DNA of 19,000 bases, taken from positions 1 to 19,000 of the forward strand of contig JACNHM010000341.1 of assembly GCA_014383605.1 (NCBI GenBank), in the 5' to 3' direction. A program made the position numbers and the translations under genes. Under the pieces are notes generated by a model. That model was not told the DNA's origin and did not search any database. It saw only the letters and a list, made by a program, of their open reading frames with translations. The stretch comes from Chloroflexota bacterium. GTDB taxonomy: Bacteria; Chloroflexota; Anaerolineae; UBA3071. This document shows positions 6,587 through 12,688 of this stretch, piece by piece (positions within the stretch are counted from its first letter, which is position 1; each line of letters starts with the position of its first letter).

Positions 6587-6628
6587 CTCTTAATCCGTGG
6601 GTTATAGGTTCGACTCCTATGCGGCTCA
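6587..6628 (+). other. tRNA-Lys(CTT) 3' half, probable attachment site or tRNA relic
   Basis: From the anticodon loop CTCTTAA (6587-6593) to the discriminator A at 6628, the sequence is a textbook 3' half of a tRNA-Lys. It has the anticodon 3' strand TCCGT, a five-base variable loop, a T arm ATAGG-TTCGACT-CCTAT with perfect pairing, and the acceptor strand GCGGCTC. The 5' half is absent: upstream bases neither pair with the anticodon stem nor supply GAGCCGC. Integrating elements commonly duplicate exactly this part of a tRNA gene, so it is best read as an att site linked to the integrase at 4783. It is not a functional tRNA gene. Confidence 0.75.
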
Positions 6629-6644
6629 TGTGGGCGGGACACAC

Positions 6645-6678
6645 AAAAAACGGGGCGGGGGATATCCCCCGCCCCGTT
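6645..6678 (-). terminator. Terminator of the secD-secF transcript
   Basis: An 11-bp perfect GC-rich stem (6651-6661 with 6666-6676, loop ATAT) is followed on the minus strand by six T's (complement of 6645-6650). It lies 23 bases after the secF stop and faces its transcription. Confidence 0.92.
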
Positions 6679-6700
6679 CGGTTTAAGCGGTGCAACTGAC

Positions 6701-7639
6701 TTATGCCGCCGCGCGGCGGCCGATCAGCCGCCGGAAGAAGCCGCCGATCTCCCCCTTTTCCCACGACACCAGCAGCGGCACAGCGTTGAAGATCGAAGAA
6801 TAGGTGCCGCTCAGCAGTCCCACCAGCATGGCGGCGATGAACTGCTTGATCGTCGCCCCACCAAAGATGAGGATGGCGATCATCACGAACATGGCATTGA
6901 GTTGCGTGACCAGACTGCGGTGCAGCGTCTCCAGCAGGCTGCGGTTGGCAATGACCTCGAAAGGCTCGCCGCGGTGCTTGGGGATGTTCTCCCGGATGCG
7001 GTCGAAGACGACGATGGCGTCCTGCACGGCGAAGCCGATGAGCGTCAACACCGCCGTGAGGAACAGCGCGTCCACCTCCCACCCGGCCACGTAGCCCATG
7101 ATGGCCAGGAAGCCCATGATCAGCAGGACGTCGTGCAGCATGGCCAGGATGGCGCAAGTGCCGTAGCGCACGGGATGGGGCACGTTGCGGAAGGCCCAGG
7201 TGATAAAGGTCAGGATGGCCAACGAGGCCACGGCGATGGCGACGCCAGCAGTGCGGGTCACCTCCCGGCCCACTGTCGGCCCGACGGCGCGAAACTGCAA
7301 CTCCTCCAGGCCGCCGAAGCGCTCGGCCAGCAGAGTGCTCAGATCGGCTTTTGTCGCACCCTCAATGGCCTTGAGCCGCGCCTGCACCGTCCGTTCATCT
7401 CCCACCGTGGTCACCGCCGTATCTGTCAACCCCTTCTCGACGAAGACTTCCCGCACGTCCGCCGGCTGCACCGCTTGCGGGAAGCGCATCTCCCAGATGA
7501 CCCCGCCGGTGAAGTCAATGCTCAGCCGCAGCGGGCTGCCGGTGGTGATGGTGGAATAGATCATCACGATGATCCCGGGGATGATGAGGATGGCCGAAGC
7601 CAGGTAATACCATTTGCGTTTTTCAACCAGGTTGTACAT
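6701..7639 (-). CDS. secF: Protein translocase subunit SecF
   Basis: A 312-residue inner-membrane subunit that works with SecD to use the proton gradient to complete protein export through SecYEG. TM1 is at about 10-30. The SecF signature IDFTGGVIWEM (41-51) follows, then a periplasmic domain, then five more membrane helices from about 145 with the conserved stretches AVQDAIVVFDRIREN and ATIKQFIAAMLVGLLSGTYS. The length is normal. The ATG at 7639 has GGAGG five bases before it. It follows secD by 69 bp on the same strand. No yajC or other sec gene is adjacent. Confidence 0.97.
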   Translation of the reverse strand: MYNLVEKRKWYYLASAILIIPGIIVMIYSTITTGSPLRLSIDFTGGVIWEMRFPQAVQPADVREVFVEKGLTDTAVTTVGDERTVQARLKAIEGATKADLSTLLAERFGGLEELQFRAVGPTVGREVTRTAGVAIAVASLAILTFITWAFRNVPHPVRYGTCAILAMLHDVLLIMGFLAIMGYVAGWEVDALFLTAVLTLIGFAVQDAIVVFDRIRENIPKHRGEPFEVIANRSLLETLHRSLVTQLNAMFVMIAILIFGGATIKQFIAAMLVGLLSGTYSSIFNAVPLLVSWEKGEIGGFFRRLIGRRAAA

Positions 7640-7666
7640 AGCGCCTCCGAAAACGACCCATGACGC

Positions 7667-7689
7667 ATGACCAAATGGGATTTGGTCAT
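7667..7689. repeat. 10-bp inverted repeat between secD and secF
   Basis: ATGACCAAAT (7667-7676) and ATTTGGTCAT (7680-7689) are perfect inverted arms around GGG. It forms a hairpin in the secDF message without a T-run, so it is more likely a processing or stabilising element, or a small dispersed repeat, than a terminator. Confidence 0.6.
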
Positions 7690-7708
7690 TGTTAATTGGA
7701 AATTGGCC

Positions 7709-9115
7709 TTACACTCCCAGCAGCCAGCGTCTCTTGCGCAATTGCTCGCCAGCCACCTCGAAGACGAAGCGCACGAAGGTGCGGGTCACGATGACGGCGG
7801 TGAACATGCTGATGAGCACGCCGATGCCCAGCGTGAGGGCAAAGCCCCGCACCGTGCTGGCCCCAAACGCGCCACCAAAATACCAGAGAATGGCGCAGGT
7901 AATCAGCGTGGAGAGGTTGGAGTCAAGAATGGACGTCCAGGCGCGGCTGAAGCCGGCCTCGATGGACGCGCCCAGCGGCCGCCCATCCCGCAACTCCTCC
8001 TTCATGCGCTCGAAGATGAGCACGTTGGCGTCCACGGCCATGCCGGTGGAGAGCAGGAAACCGGCAATGCCCGGCAGCGTGAGCACCAAGGGCACCAGCT
8101 TGAAGGCGGCCAGGTTGAGCAGGGCGTAGATGACGAGGGCCAGATCAGCCAGGACACCCGGCAGACGATAGTAGGCCAACATGAACAGCAAGACTATGGA
8201 GAGCCCCACCATCCCGGCGGTGATGCTCTTCTGCACCGAGTCCTGACCTAACGTAGCGCCGACACTGCGGCTGTTGACCACCTTCAGCGGCACGGGCAGC
8301 GCGCCGTAGCGCATCTGCACGGCCAGACCGCGAGCGTAGTCCAGTGCGAAGCCCTGCTGGCTGGTGATGCGACCCTGTCCATCGGGTATGACCGACTCGA
8401 TGCGCGGGCAGGAGATGACCACCTTGTCCATGGTGATGCACAGGAACTTGCCAATGTTGTTGCGGCTGTAGTCAGCGAAGATCCCGGCTCCTTCGCTGGT
8501 GAGCTCGAAGCTGATCTGCGGCCGGCCGAACTCGTCCGTGCCCACCGCCGCTGTCTTCAGATGCTTACCGCTCATGATGTTCGTGTACACCTCATCCGAG
8601 GGAGCGACAGTGGGAGTGATCCCCGCCGTGGGTGTGATCACGAAGGCGGACGACAGATCGTCCCCACTGAGGCTGGTGCGGACGACGGTGCCCGCCTCAA
8701 GAGGGAGGCCACCGGCTTCGACGAACTCCAGCAAGCCCGTGCCCTTGAGGGTGGCCACAGCCTGATCGGGGTCCTTGATGCCCGGCAGCTCGACGATGAT
8801 GCGCCGCTGGCCCTGGATCTGGATCAGCGGCTCGGTCACGCCCAGGCCGTTGACGCGGTTCTCGACGATACCCATGGCCGCCTCCAGGGCACCGTCCGGC
8901 AGATCCTCACCTGCGGGCACGTCCGCTTCCAGCAGCACCTGCAAGCCACCCTGCAGGTCGAGGCCCTGCTTCAATTCCAGATCGCGCGTGCCTTCGGGCT
9001 GCCAAAACAGCAGCTTCTGCACCCACTCGGGATGGTCAAGGGGCAGATCAATCCACAGCGCGAGCGCCGTCAGAACAATGATGACGATCAACAGGATCAA
9101 ATTACGTTCTCTCAT
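7709..9115 (-). CDS. secD: Protein translocase subunit SecD
   Basis: A 468-residue partner of SecF in proton-driven protein export. TM1 is at 6-23. The SecD signature GLDLQGG is at 51-57. The large periplasmic P1 region follows, including GIVENRVNGLGVTEPLIQIQ, and then a five-helix C-terminal membrane domain with GMAVDANVLIFERMKEELRDG and SILDSNLSTLITCAILWYF, which hold the conserved charged residues of the RND-like core. The ATG at 9115 has GGGAG upstream; the open frame extends 29 codons further but that part overlaps the promoter at 9155-9183, which fixes the start. It is the first gene of the secD-secF transcript. Confidence 0.97.
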   Translation of the reverse strand: MRERNLILLIVIIVLTALALWIDLPLDHPEWVQKLLFWQPEGTRDLELKQGLDLQGGLQVLLEADVPAGEDLPDGALEAAMGIVENRVNGLGVTEPLIQIQGQRRIIVELPGIKDPDQAVATLKGTGLLEFVEAGGLPLEAGTVVRTSLSGDDLSSAFVITPTAGITPTVAPSDEVYTNIMSGKHLKTAAVGTDEFGRPQISFELTSEGAGIFADYSRNNIGKFLCITMDKVVISCPRIESVIPDGQGRITSQQGFALDYARGLAVQMRYGALPVPLKVVNSRSVGATLGQDSVQKSITAGMVGLSIVLLFMLAYYRLPGVLADLALVIYALLNLAAFKLVPLVLTLPGIAGFLLSTGMAVDANVLIFERMKEELRDGRPLGASIEAGFSRAWTSILDSNLSTLITCAILWYFGGAFGASTVRGFALTLGIGVLISMFTAVIVTRTFVRFVFEVAGEQLRKRRWLLGV

Positions 9116-9154
9116 GCAACAACTCCCTCTCGGATATCGGTGGCAGACGAGGCG

Positions 9155-9183
9155 ATTATAGCGCAGCCTCGCCCTCCTGTCAA
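9155..9183 (-). promoter_or_regulatory. secD: Consensus sigma-70 promoter of secD-secF
   Basis: Read on the minus strand: TTGACA (9183-9178), a 17-bp spacer, TATAAT (9160-9155). Both hexamers are perfect. It lies about 40 bases upstream of the secD ATG, with start near 9148, and immediately after the P-loop gene. secDF therefore need not depend on read-through from the phosphatase operon. Confidence 0.9.
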
Positions 9184-9194
9184 AACTTGCCCCT

Positions 9195-9539
9195 CTACTC
9201 AAGCTGGCGCAGGAAGTCCATGACCCGCTCCAGCACTCCTTGCAGCGTGAGGTCTTCCGTCTGCACGTACAGAGCGCACTGCGCCCTGGCGTGAGCCAGG
9301 CGGCGATGCTGCTCGTCCAGGATGGCCGGCGTCCAGTCGGAGCGAGGCTTGCGCTGCCTGAGGACGGGCAAGGAAAGGTCCAGGTAGATCAAGACGTCCG
9401 GCCGGCTGATACGCTGCCACATGGCGGGCACGTAGGAGTGCTCCTGGACGCACTCGCGGGCCTCGTAGCCCAGAGCGCACAGCGCCGCCACCAGCATCGT
9501 CTTGCCCGAACCGCAAGGGCCCACCACGGCAATGCGCAT
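9195..9539 (-). CDS. Small P-loop NTP-binding protein, kinase-like
   Basis: A 114-residue protein with a Walker A loop GPCGSGKT (7-14) at the N-terminus and a strand ending in a Walker B-like DVLIYLDL. An arginine-rich LID-like part (RQRKPRSDW) and a helical tail (DEQHRRLAHARAQCALYV) follow. This is the layout of small nucleotide or sugar kinases, but it is shorter than true nucleoside kinases (usually about 180 or more), so catalysis is uncertain. The ATG at 9539 has GAGGA upstream, and the gene follows the membrane-protein gene by nine bases. It is third in a minus-strand operon with a PP2C-type phosphatase, which suggests a shared signalling or regulatory role that I cannot name. Confidence 0.75.
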   Translation of the reverse strand: MRIAVVGPCGSGKTMLVAALCALGYEARECVQEHSYVPAMWQRISRPDVLIYLDLSLPVLRQRKPRSDWTPAILDEQHRRLAHARAQCALYVQTEDLTLQGVLERVMDFLRQLE

Positions 9540-9548
9540 CGCCGTCCT

Positions 9549-10097
9549 CTACGTCTCAGCCACAGTGCCCCTGCGCAGATCAGGGAAGCGCAGGAGGATC
9601 AGGTCGTTCCAGGAGAGCGGAAAGAGCCGTTCCCACTGCAAGGCACGAGCACGCACTTCTTCTTCTGACCTCGCCGTGCGCCAGCGCCAGAACAGGCCAC
9701 CGGTGAGGATCAACACCAACCAGGCAGGCAAGCGCCAGCGGTAGTACAGCATCTGCACGATGTCCATGGGGATGCCCAGCAGCACCGCCAGCCAGGTCCA
9801 GTGGGTTTTGAGCAGGTAGGCGGTGAAGCGCGTGCGCCACCAAAAGACGGCCAGCAAGCCAGCTGCGTAGAGCCAGGTGAGCAGCAGGATGAGCGCCACC
9901 ACGTAGCCCAGCCAATAGAGGTTGTAGCGCCTGCCCCAAGCCTGCACGGCCAGGGTCAGCAGAACGCCGAGCAGAACGACGGTGAATCCCACGACCCGCA
10001 AGCGGTTGGCGAAGGCGCGCACACGTCGCCACAACCGCCGCTCCTGCTGCTGCTTCTGCTTTTCCAGCGCCTCGGCCAAGGATAACTGCTCGGACAT
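9549..10097 (-). CDS. Integral membrane protein of unknown function
   Basis: A 182-residue protein with a Gln/Glu/Arg-rich N-terminal helix (LAEALEKQKQQQERRLWRR), probably cytosolic. Four hydrophobic segments lie at about 35-53, 60-87, 98-118 and 123-137. A soluble C-terminal tail (SEEEVRARALQWERLF...) follows. I recognise no catalytic motif. It lies 12 bp after the phosphatase gene and nine before the P-loop gene on the same strand, so the three are very likely one operon. The ATG at 10097 has only a weak AGGTG site, consistent with translational coupling. It could be a membrane anchor or receptor for the phosphatase, but this rests on position only. Confidence 0.75.
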   Translation of the reverse strand: MSEQLSLAEALEKQKQQQERRLWRRVRAFANRLRVVGFTVVLLGVLLTLAVQAWGRRYNLYWLGYVVALILLLTWLYAAGLLAVFWWRTRFTAYLLKTHWTWLAVLLGIPMDIVQMLYYRWRLPAWLVLILTGGLFWRWRTARSEEEVRARALQWERLFPLSWNDLILLRFPDLRRGTVAET

Positions 10098-10109
10098 CTC
10101 AGCACCTGT

Positions 10110-10832
10110 TCATGGAACGGGGAAGCGCACGGCCATGCGCCGCACGTCCGTTTCGTCCTCTTTCGCCGCCACGTGCAGCACCAGCACGCTGATGTCGTCG
10201 GCTGGGCGGCCTTGATCCAAAGCCACGGCCCGTTCCAGAATGATGTCGGCCATCTGCTGGGCCGTGAACTGGCCAGCGAGCACCTCGCTCACCACCTCGA
10301 CCAGATCGATCTGCTGCCCGTAGCGCTGGCCCGCCGTCCAGACGCCGTCGGTGAAGACGACGAGGGTGGTGGCGGCCAGTGGCAGTTCGGTGATCACCGG
10401 TCTGGTGCGGGAACGAATGCCGATGGCCTCGCTGGGGTCGTCCAGCAGCCGCAAACCTTCGCCGGTGAGCACCAACACCGGGCAATGGCTGTTGCGGGAA
10501 ACGACAATGGTGCGGGTGGTCAGGTCCACGGAGACGATGTTGAGCGTGGCTGAGACCTTGCCCTGCCGCTGCGCCCGCAGGTAGTCGTGGGCGGCGCGGG
10601 CGACGGCCCCGTCCCGCACCCCCTCGGCCAGCAGGCTGATGGCTTTGCGGGCGGCGAGATTGCTGATGAGCTTGGCCCCGCGTCCGCTGCTCTGCCCATC
10701 GGCCAGGACGAAGGAGACCCCGCCCAGAGGACGCTCAATCATCTCCAGCGTATCACCGCTCTCACTGGTCGCGTATTTGCCAACTTTGCTTGCCGCGACT
10801 TGGGTGGTCTCCCCGTGTCGTGTTGATGTCAA
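10110..10832 (-). CDS. SpoIIE/PP2C-type serine phosphatase domain protein
   Basis: A single PP2C_SIG-like domain of about 240 residues. The signatures are ESGDTLEMIERPLGG, the metal-binding VLADGQSSGRGAK, TIVVSRNSHCPVLVL, VVFTDGVW and PADDISVLVLHV. The aspartates needed to bind two divalent metals in PP2C enzymes are present, so it should dephosphorylate a Ser/Thr protein, often an anti-sigma antagonist. No such partner lies in this window. The start is uncertain. The family-like sequence begins near QVAASKVGKYATS, yet no ATG or GTG lies there. I give TTG 10832; a TTG at 10931 and an ATG at 10910 are also in frame, but that DNA belongs to an inverted-repeat element. The element overlaps the 5' end and may have replaced the original start. 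Confidence 0.82.
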   Translation of the reverse strand: MTSTRHGETTQVAASKVGKYATSESGDTLEMIERPLGGVSFVLADGQSSGRGAKLISNLAARKAISLLAEGVRDGAVARAAHDYLRAQRQGKVSATLNIVSVDLTTRTIVVSRNSHCPVLVLTGEGLRLLDDPSEAIGIRSRTRPVITELPLAATTLVVFTDGVWTAGQRYGQQIDLVEVVSEVLAGQFTAQQMADIILERAVALDQGRPADDISVLVLHVAAKEDETDVRRMAVRFPVP

Positions 10833-10987
10833 GGCCAGCCCATATTGGACGCGGACAAACGCGGAGAACCACGGATTCCACCTTATTTTTCCGTGTTCGT
10901 CCGCGGCCATCCGCGTTCCATTGCCGCACAATCAGGGTCTCAACATGTGCTGATCGCATCAACACAGTGGGGGGAGACTACCCGAAG
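10799..10987. repeat. 189-bp element with imperfect 30-bp terminal inverted repeats
   Basis: The left arm (10799-10828), read in reverse, begins CATCAACAC and continues through GGGGAGACCACCC. The right arm (10957-10987) begins CATCAACAC and continues through GGGGAGACTACCC. Between them is an internal repeat of the ..CCGTGTTCGTCCGCGG.. kind, which also pairs with ..CGCGGACAAACGCGG... There is no transposase. The left arm overlaps the 5' end of the phosphatase gene. Confidence 0.5.
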
Positions 10988-11006
10988 CCTACATGAGCTG
11001 ATCTTT

Positions 11007-11032
11007 TTGGTCCCGACTTGTAAGGGTTAGGA
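11007..11032 (+). repeat. 26-nt dispersed motif, copy 1
   Basis: This matches 16153-16178 at 22 of 26 positions (TTGGTYCCGRCTTGT..GGGTTAGGA). Both copies are intergenic, and the second directly precedes cpaB, where it supplies the AGGAG ribosome site. It is a small dispersed intergenic repeat of unknown role. Confidence 0.5.
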
Positions 11033-11256
11033 CCAGGGAGAAATAGGGCCTCTTCTCCTGGAAAGTGAGGAGGGTTACGGATGGTAAGAACTGCGAGATC
11101 ATGTATACTGGAGATGGATGGGTGAGAGTGGATCTGCAACACATCAGACAGTGGGGTGTCTTCGATGGTGCCTTCTAAGCCCCTCTGTCGTCAATCGAGC
11201 CAGTTGACTTTGCTGATACGACGCGACTTTTCCGTTGCAGCTTCGTCTTCACTACC

Positions 11257-11278
11257 AAAGAAAGGTTAAAGAAAGGTT
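11257..11278 (+). promoter_or_regulatory. Tandem 11-bp repeat, OmpR/PhoB-type operator candidate
   Basis: AAAGAAAGGTT occurs twice head to tail (11257-11267, 11268-11278), followed by AAGATTATAGC. Direct repeats one helical turn apart are the usual binding site of OmpR/PhoB-family regulators. The TTATAG that follows could be a -10 element without a good -35, as in activator-dependent promoters. The regulator that binds it is unknown. Confidence 0.5.
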
Positions 11279-11361
11279 AAGATTATAGCAGAGCACTCGC
11301 TTTGCGCCGCAGTCTGCAGGATTGATGGACTGGGCACGACGAGTGGATGTAGTCGGAGAGT

Positions 11362-11430
11362 CTCGGCCGGTGGCGGCCGACCGAGGCCTGAGGCATCCAG
11401 GGCATGGGTCAGTACCCTCTGCGCGCGTCA
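11362..11430 (+). repeat. Structured 68-nt tandem repeat, unit 1
   Basis: This unit shares with 11448-11515 the core CCGGTGGCGGCCGACCGAGG, then CCTG, and a second core GGGTCAGTACCCTCTG. Each unit can fold into a stem GGCCG-GTGG-CGGCC closed by CTC(GG)/(CC)GAG, and a second stem GGGT-CAGT-ACCC. The middle and the last ten bases differ between units. Confidence 0.7.
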
Positions 11431-11447
11431 TAGCCAAATACAAGGGC

Positions 11448-11515
11448 CTCAGCCGGTGGCGGCCGACCGAGGCCTGGTGCACCTGGGCACGGGTCAGTAC
11501 CCTCTGTGCACTTCA
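11448..11515 (+). repeat. Structured 68-nt tandem repeat, unit 2
   Basis: Second unit, 86 bp after the first. The same two cores are conserved. The variable parts here are GTGCAC on both sides of the GGGT/ACCC stem, so they can extend it. It ends immediately before TTTATAGCATAG, a possible -10 region. It may be an RNA leader structure or a pair of protein operators for the pilus genes. Confidence 0.7.
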
Positions 11516-11621
11516 TTTATAGCATAGATTTGAAGAAGTGTCAAATTCGCATGAGAGGAAATCGAAAGGAGGTGGGTATCCGGCTTGATAACAACTGATC
11601 GCAGTAGAGGTTCGCAGTCTC

Positions 11622-11642
11622 GGCGGGGAAATGTTTCCCGCC
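11622..11642 (+). other. GC-rich hairpin in the leader of the first pilus gene
   Basis: GGCGGG and CCCGCC (with adjoining AAA/TTT) pair about 60 bases before the first Tad-locus ATG. There is no T-run after it, so it would shape or stabilise the message rather than end it. Confidence 0.45.
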
Positions 11643-11702
11643 AGGTAATCCAGCAGGTGCATCACAGGGAGCGAGAGGCATAGCCCCCAAGGAGGAATGA
11701 AC

Positions 11703-11864
11703 ATGTTGAATCGCTATCGTCGCATCCGCAGCATGCTGGAGCGGTTGGATCTGCTCGAGTATGGCGTGATCGTCGTCCCCATCGCCACGGCAGCCCTGGC
11801 GGCCTTGACCCCACTGGGCGGGCATGTCTCCAGGGTGTTGTTCAGCCTCGTTAGCGTCGTCTAA
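11703..11864 (+). CDS. Divergent Flp-pilin-like mini-protein
   Basis: A 53-residue protein with a perfect AAGGAGG seven bases before the ATG. It has a basic N-terminus (MLNRYRRIRSMLER), then LDLLEYGVIVVPIATAALA and a hydrophobic segment ending LGG..VLFSLVSVV. The layout copies the true Flp pilins in this locus (GQDLAEYGLVIALVAVVAIA...LLGG). However, the Gly before the peptidase cleavage site is Arg14 and the next residue is Leu rather than Gln, while the pilin Glu-Tyr pair (E19-Y20) is kept. It may therefore be an uncleaved pilin-like membrane peptide, a minor pilin or a regulator. It is the first gene of the cluster, seven bases before the tadE gene. It is too short for usual gene-length cut-offs. 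Confidence 0.75.
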   Translation: MLNRYRRIRSMLERLDLLEYGVIVVPIATAALAALTPLGGHVSRVLFSLVSVV

Positions 11865-11871
11865 GGTGCCG

Positions 11872-12321
11872 ATGTCATCCAAGCCTCAGAGCGAAGCAAG
11901 CCACACATGTCCCGGACTCGACATGGGCATAAGGATGGTTGGCGACGACTGCAAGCGGGATCGAGGCAGCAGCCTGATTGAGTTCGCTATCGCCTTGCTG
12001 ATAGTGATCCCCATCTTCATGGGCGTGTTCGACCTCGGTCGGGCGGTCTACATCCACAGCGTCGTCGCTGCATCGGCCCAGGAGGCAGCCCGCTACGGCA
12101 TCGTGCACCCGAGCGACATCGCTGGGATCGAGAACGCCGCCCGCAGCCGAGCCGCAGGTCTGGATCCTTCGTTGATGAACATCGTCGTCAGCCAACCCGA
12201 CAGTTCGACTATCGAGGTGGCCATTAGCTACGATTTCACAGCGGTGACGCCCTTCATCGACGCCGTCCTGGGCGGGGGAGGGCAGCTCACCCTCAACAAC
12301 ACGGCTCGCATGGGCTTCTGA
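11872..12321 (+). CDS. tadE: TadE-like minor pilin / pilus assembly protein
   Basis: A 149-residue TadE-family pseudopilin. After a poorly conserved basic leader, the TadE core reads RGSSLIEFAIALLIVIPIFM, then GVFDLGRAVYIHSVVAASAQ and EAARYG. This is a membrane helix with the conserved Glu five residues into the mature pilin-like part. The remainder is a beta-rich extracytoplasmic domain. TadE proteins are processed by the prepilin peptidase and are needed for Tad pilus assembly. I chose ATG 11872, seven bases after the previous stop; AAGGTG lies very close, so translational coupling is likely. ATGs at 11923 and 11935 are alternatives. The last 16 codons were copied by the duplication that created the second flp gene. 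Confidence 0.88.
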   Translation: MSSKPQSEASHTCPGLDMGIRMVGDDCKRDRGSSLIEFAIALLIVIPIFMGVFDLGRAVYIHSVVAASAQEAARYGIVHPSDIAGIENAARSRAAGLDPSLMNIVVSQPDSSTIEVAISYDFTAVTPFIDAVLGGGGQLTLNNTARMGF

Positions 12322-12351
12322 CAGCCAGCTAGTCTGCGGGCTAGTAAGATA

Positions 12352-12370
12352 GGACAGGCAAGACCTGTCC
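12352..12370 (+). other. Stem-loop in the leader of flp copy 1
   Basis: GGACAGG-CAAGA-CCTGTCC is a perfect 7-bp stem 32 bases before the flp ATG and 30 after the tadE stop. It has no T-run. A stem between tadE and a highly expressed pilin gene could stabilise the pilin message. The core resembles the palindrome at 18458-18490. Confidence 0.55.
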
Positions 12371-12401
12371 CCAGAAATCTAGAAGAAAGGAGGTAAAACC
12401 A

Positions 12402-12575
12402 ATGTTGTTAATGCTGTTGCGCCAACTGTCTTCCATGCTCCGGCGGGAGGAAGGGCAGGACCTGGCCGAGTACGGTCTGGTCATCGCCCTCGTCGCCGTC
12501 GTCGCCATCGCCGCCGTGACCTTGCTGGGCGGGAGTATCTCCACGATCCTGGCCAGCATCGGTGGCGCTATCTAA
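12402..12575 (+). CDS. flp: Flp-type major pilin, copy 1
   Basis: A 57-residue Flp prepilin: basic leader MLLMLLRQLSSMLRREEG, cleavage after Gly18, then the mature start QDLAEYGLVIALVAVVAIA with the Glu-Tyr pair and LLGGSISTILASIGGAI. The mature protein of about 39 residues is nearly all helix and forms the Tad pilus fibre. AAGGAGG lies before the ATG. The sequence is identical, codon for codon, to copy 2 at 12739, and the flanks are duplicated too. An antisense open frame across it is a shadow. Confidence 0.95.
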   Translation: MLLMLLRQLSSMLRREEGQDLAEYGLVIALVAVVAIAAVTLLGGSISTILASIGGAI

Positions 12576-12591
12576 CATCTCGGCAACATGG

Positions 12592-12646
12592 CCTGGGCGG
12601 GGGAGGGCAGCTCACCCTCAGCAACACGGCTCGCATGGGCTTCTGA
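12592..12646 (+). pseudogene. Duplicated tail of tadE (scar of a tandem duplication)
   Basis: The sequence from CCTGGGCGGGGG to the TGA at 12644-12646 repeats the last codons of tadE (12267-12321) with one substitution (Asn to Ser). It has no start or upstream coding part. It marks the left edge of the segment that was copied together with flp. Confidence 0.85.
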
Positions 12647-12688
12647 TGTGGCTTGCGGACAGCCAGCTAGTCTGCGGGCTATAAGATA

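Larger units (their letters stand above)
10988..11702. other. Long leader region upstream of the Tad locus
   Basis: About 700 bp without a convincing gene. It contains a 26-nt motif shared with 16153-16178 (at 11007-11032), a TATACT hexamer at about 11104 with only a weak -35, a tandem 11-bp repeat (11257-11278), two tandem 68-nt repeats (11362-11515), two TTATAGCA octamers (at about 11283 and 11517), an AAAGGAGG sequence near 11566 with only a 32-codon frame after it, and a GC hairpin (11622-11642). Most of these lie in the 450 bp before the first pilus gene and look regulatory. Confidence 0.6.

Noticed and set aside
6480..7157. 225-codon minus-strand open frame overlapping secF
   Set aside because: It is a GC-rich shadow in a different phase of secF; the Arg/His/Pro-rich translation has no domain, and it crosses the terminator and the tRNA relic.
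6902..7663. 253-codon plus-strand open frame opposite secF
   Set aside because: Antisense shadow with low-complexity Asp/Gly/His composition; SecF on the other strand is unmistakable.
11050..11095. c-di-GMP riboswitch suggested by GGGTTACGG
   Set aside because: The conserved GEMM core (CACGCA..GCAAA and the tetraloop receptor) is absent, so a chance match is more likely.
11362..11515. CRISPR array
   Set aside because: There are only two units, with differing internal parts, a repeat longer than usual, and no cas genes in the window.
11322..11522. 66-codon plus-strand open frame
   Set aside because: It spans the two tandem structured repeats, has no ribosome site, and its reading frame reflects the repeat composition.
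11568..11690. 32-codon frame from a TTG after AAAGGAGG near 11566
   Set aside because: The spacing from the ribosome-like site to the TTG is too long, the peptide is charged and featureless, and a hairpin lies within it. I treat it as leader sequence.
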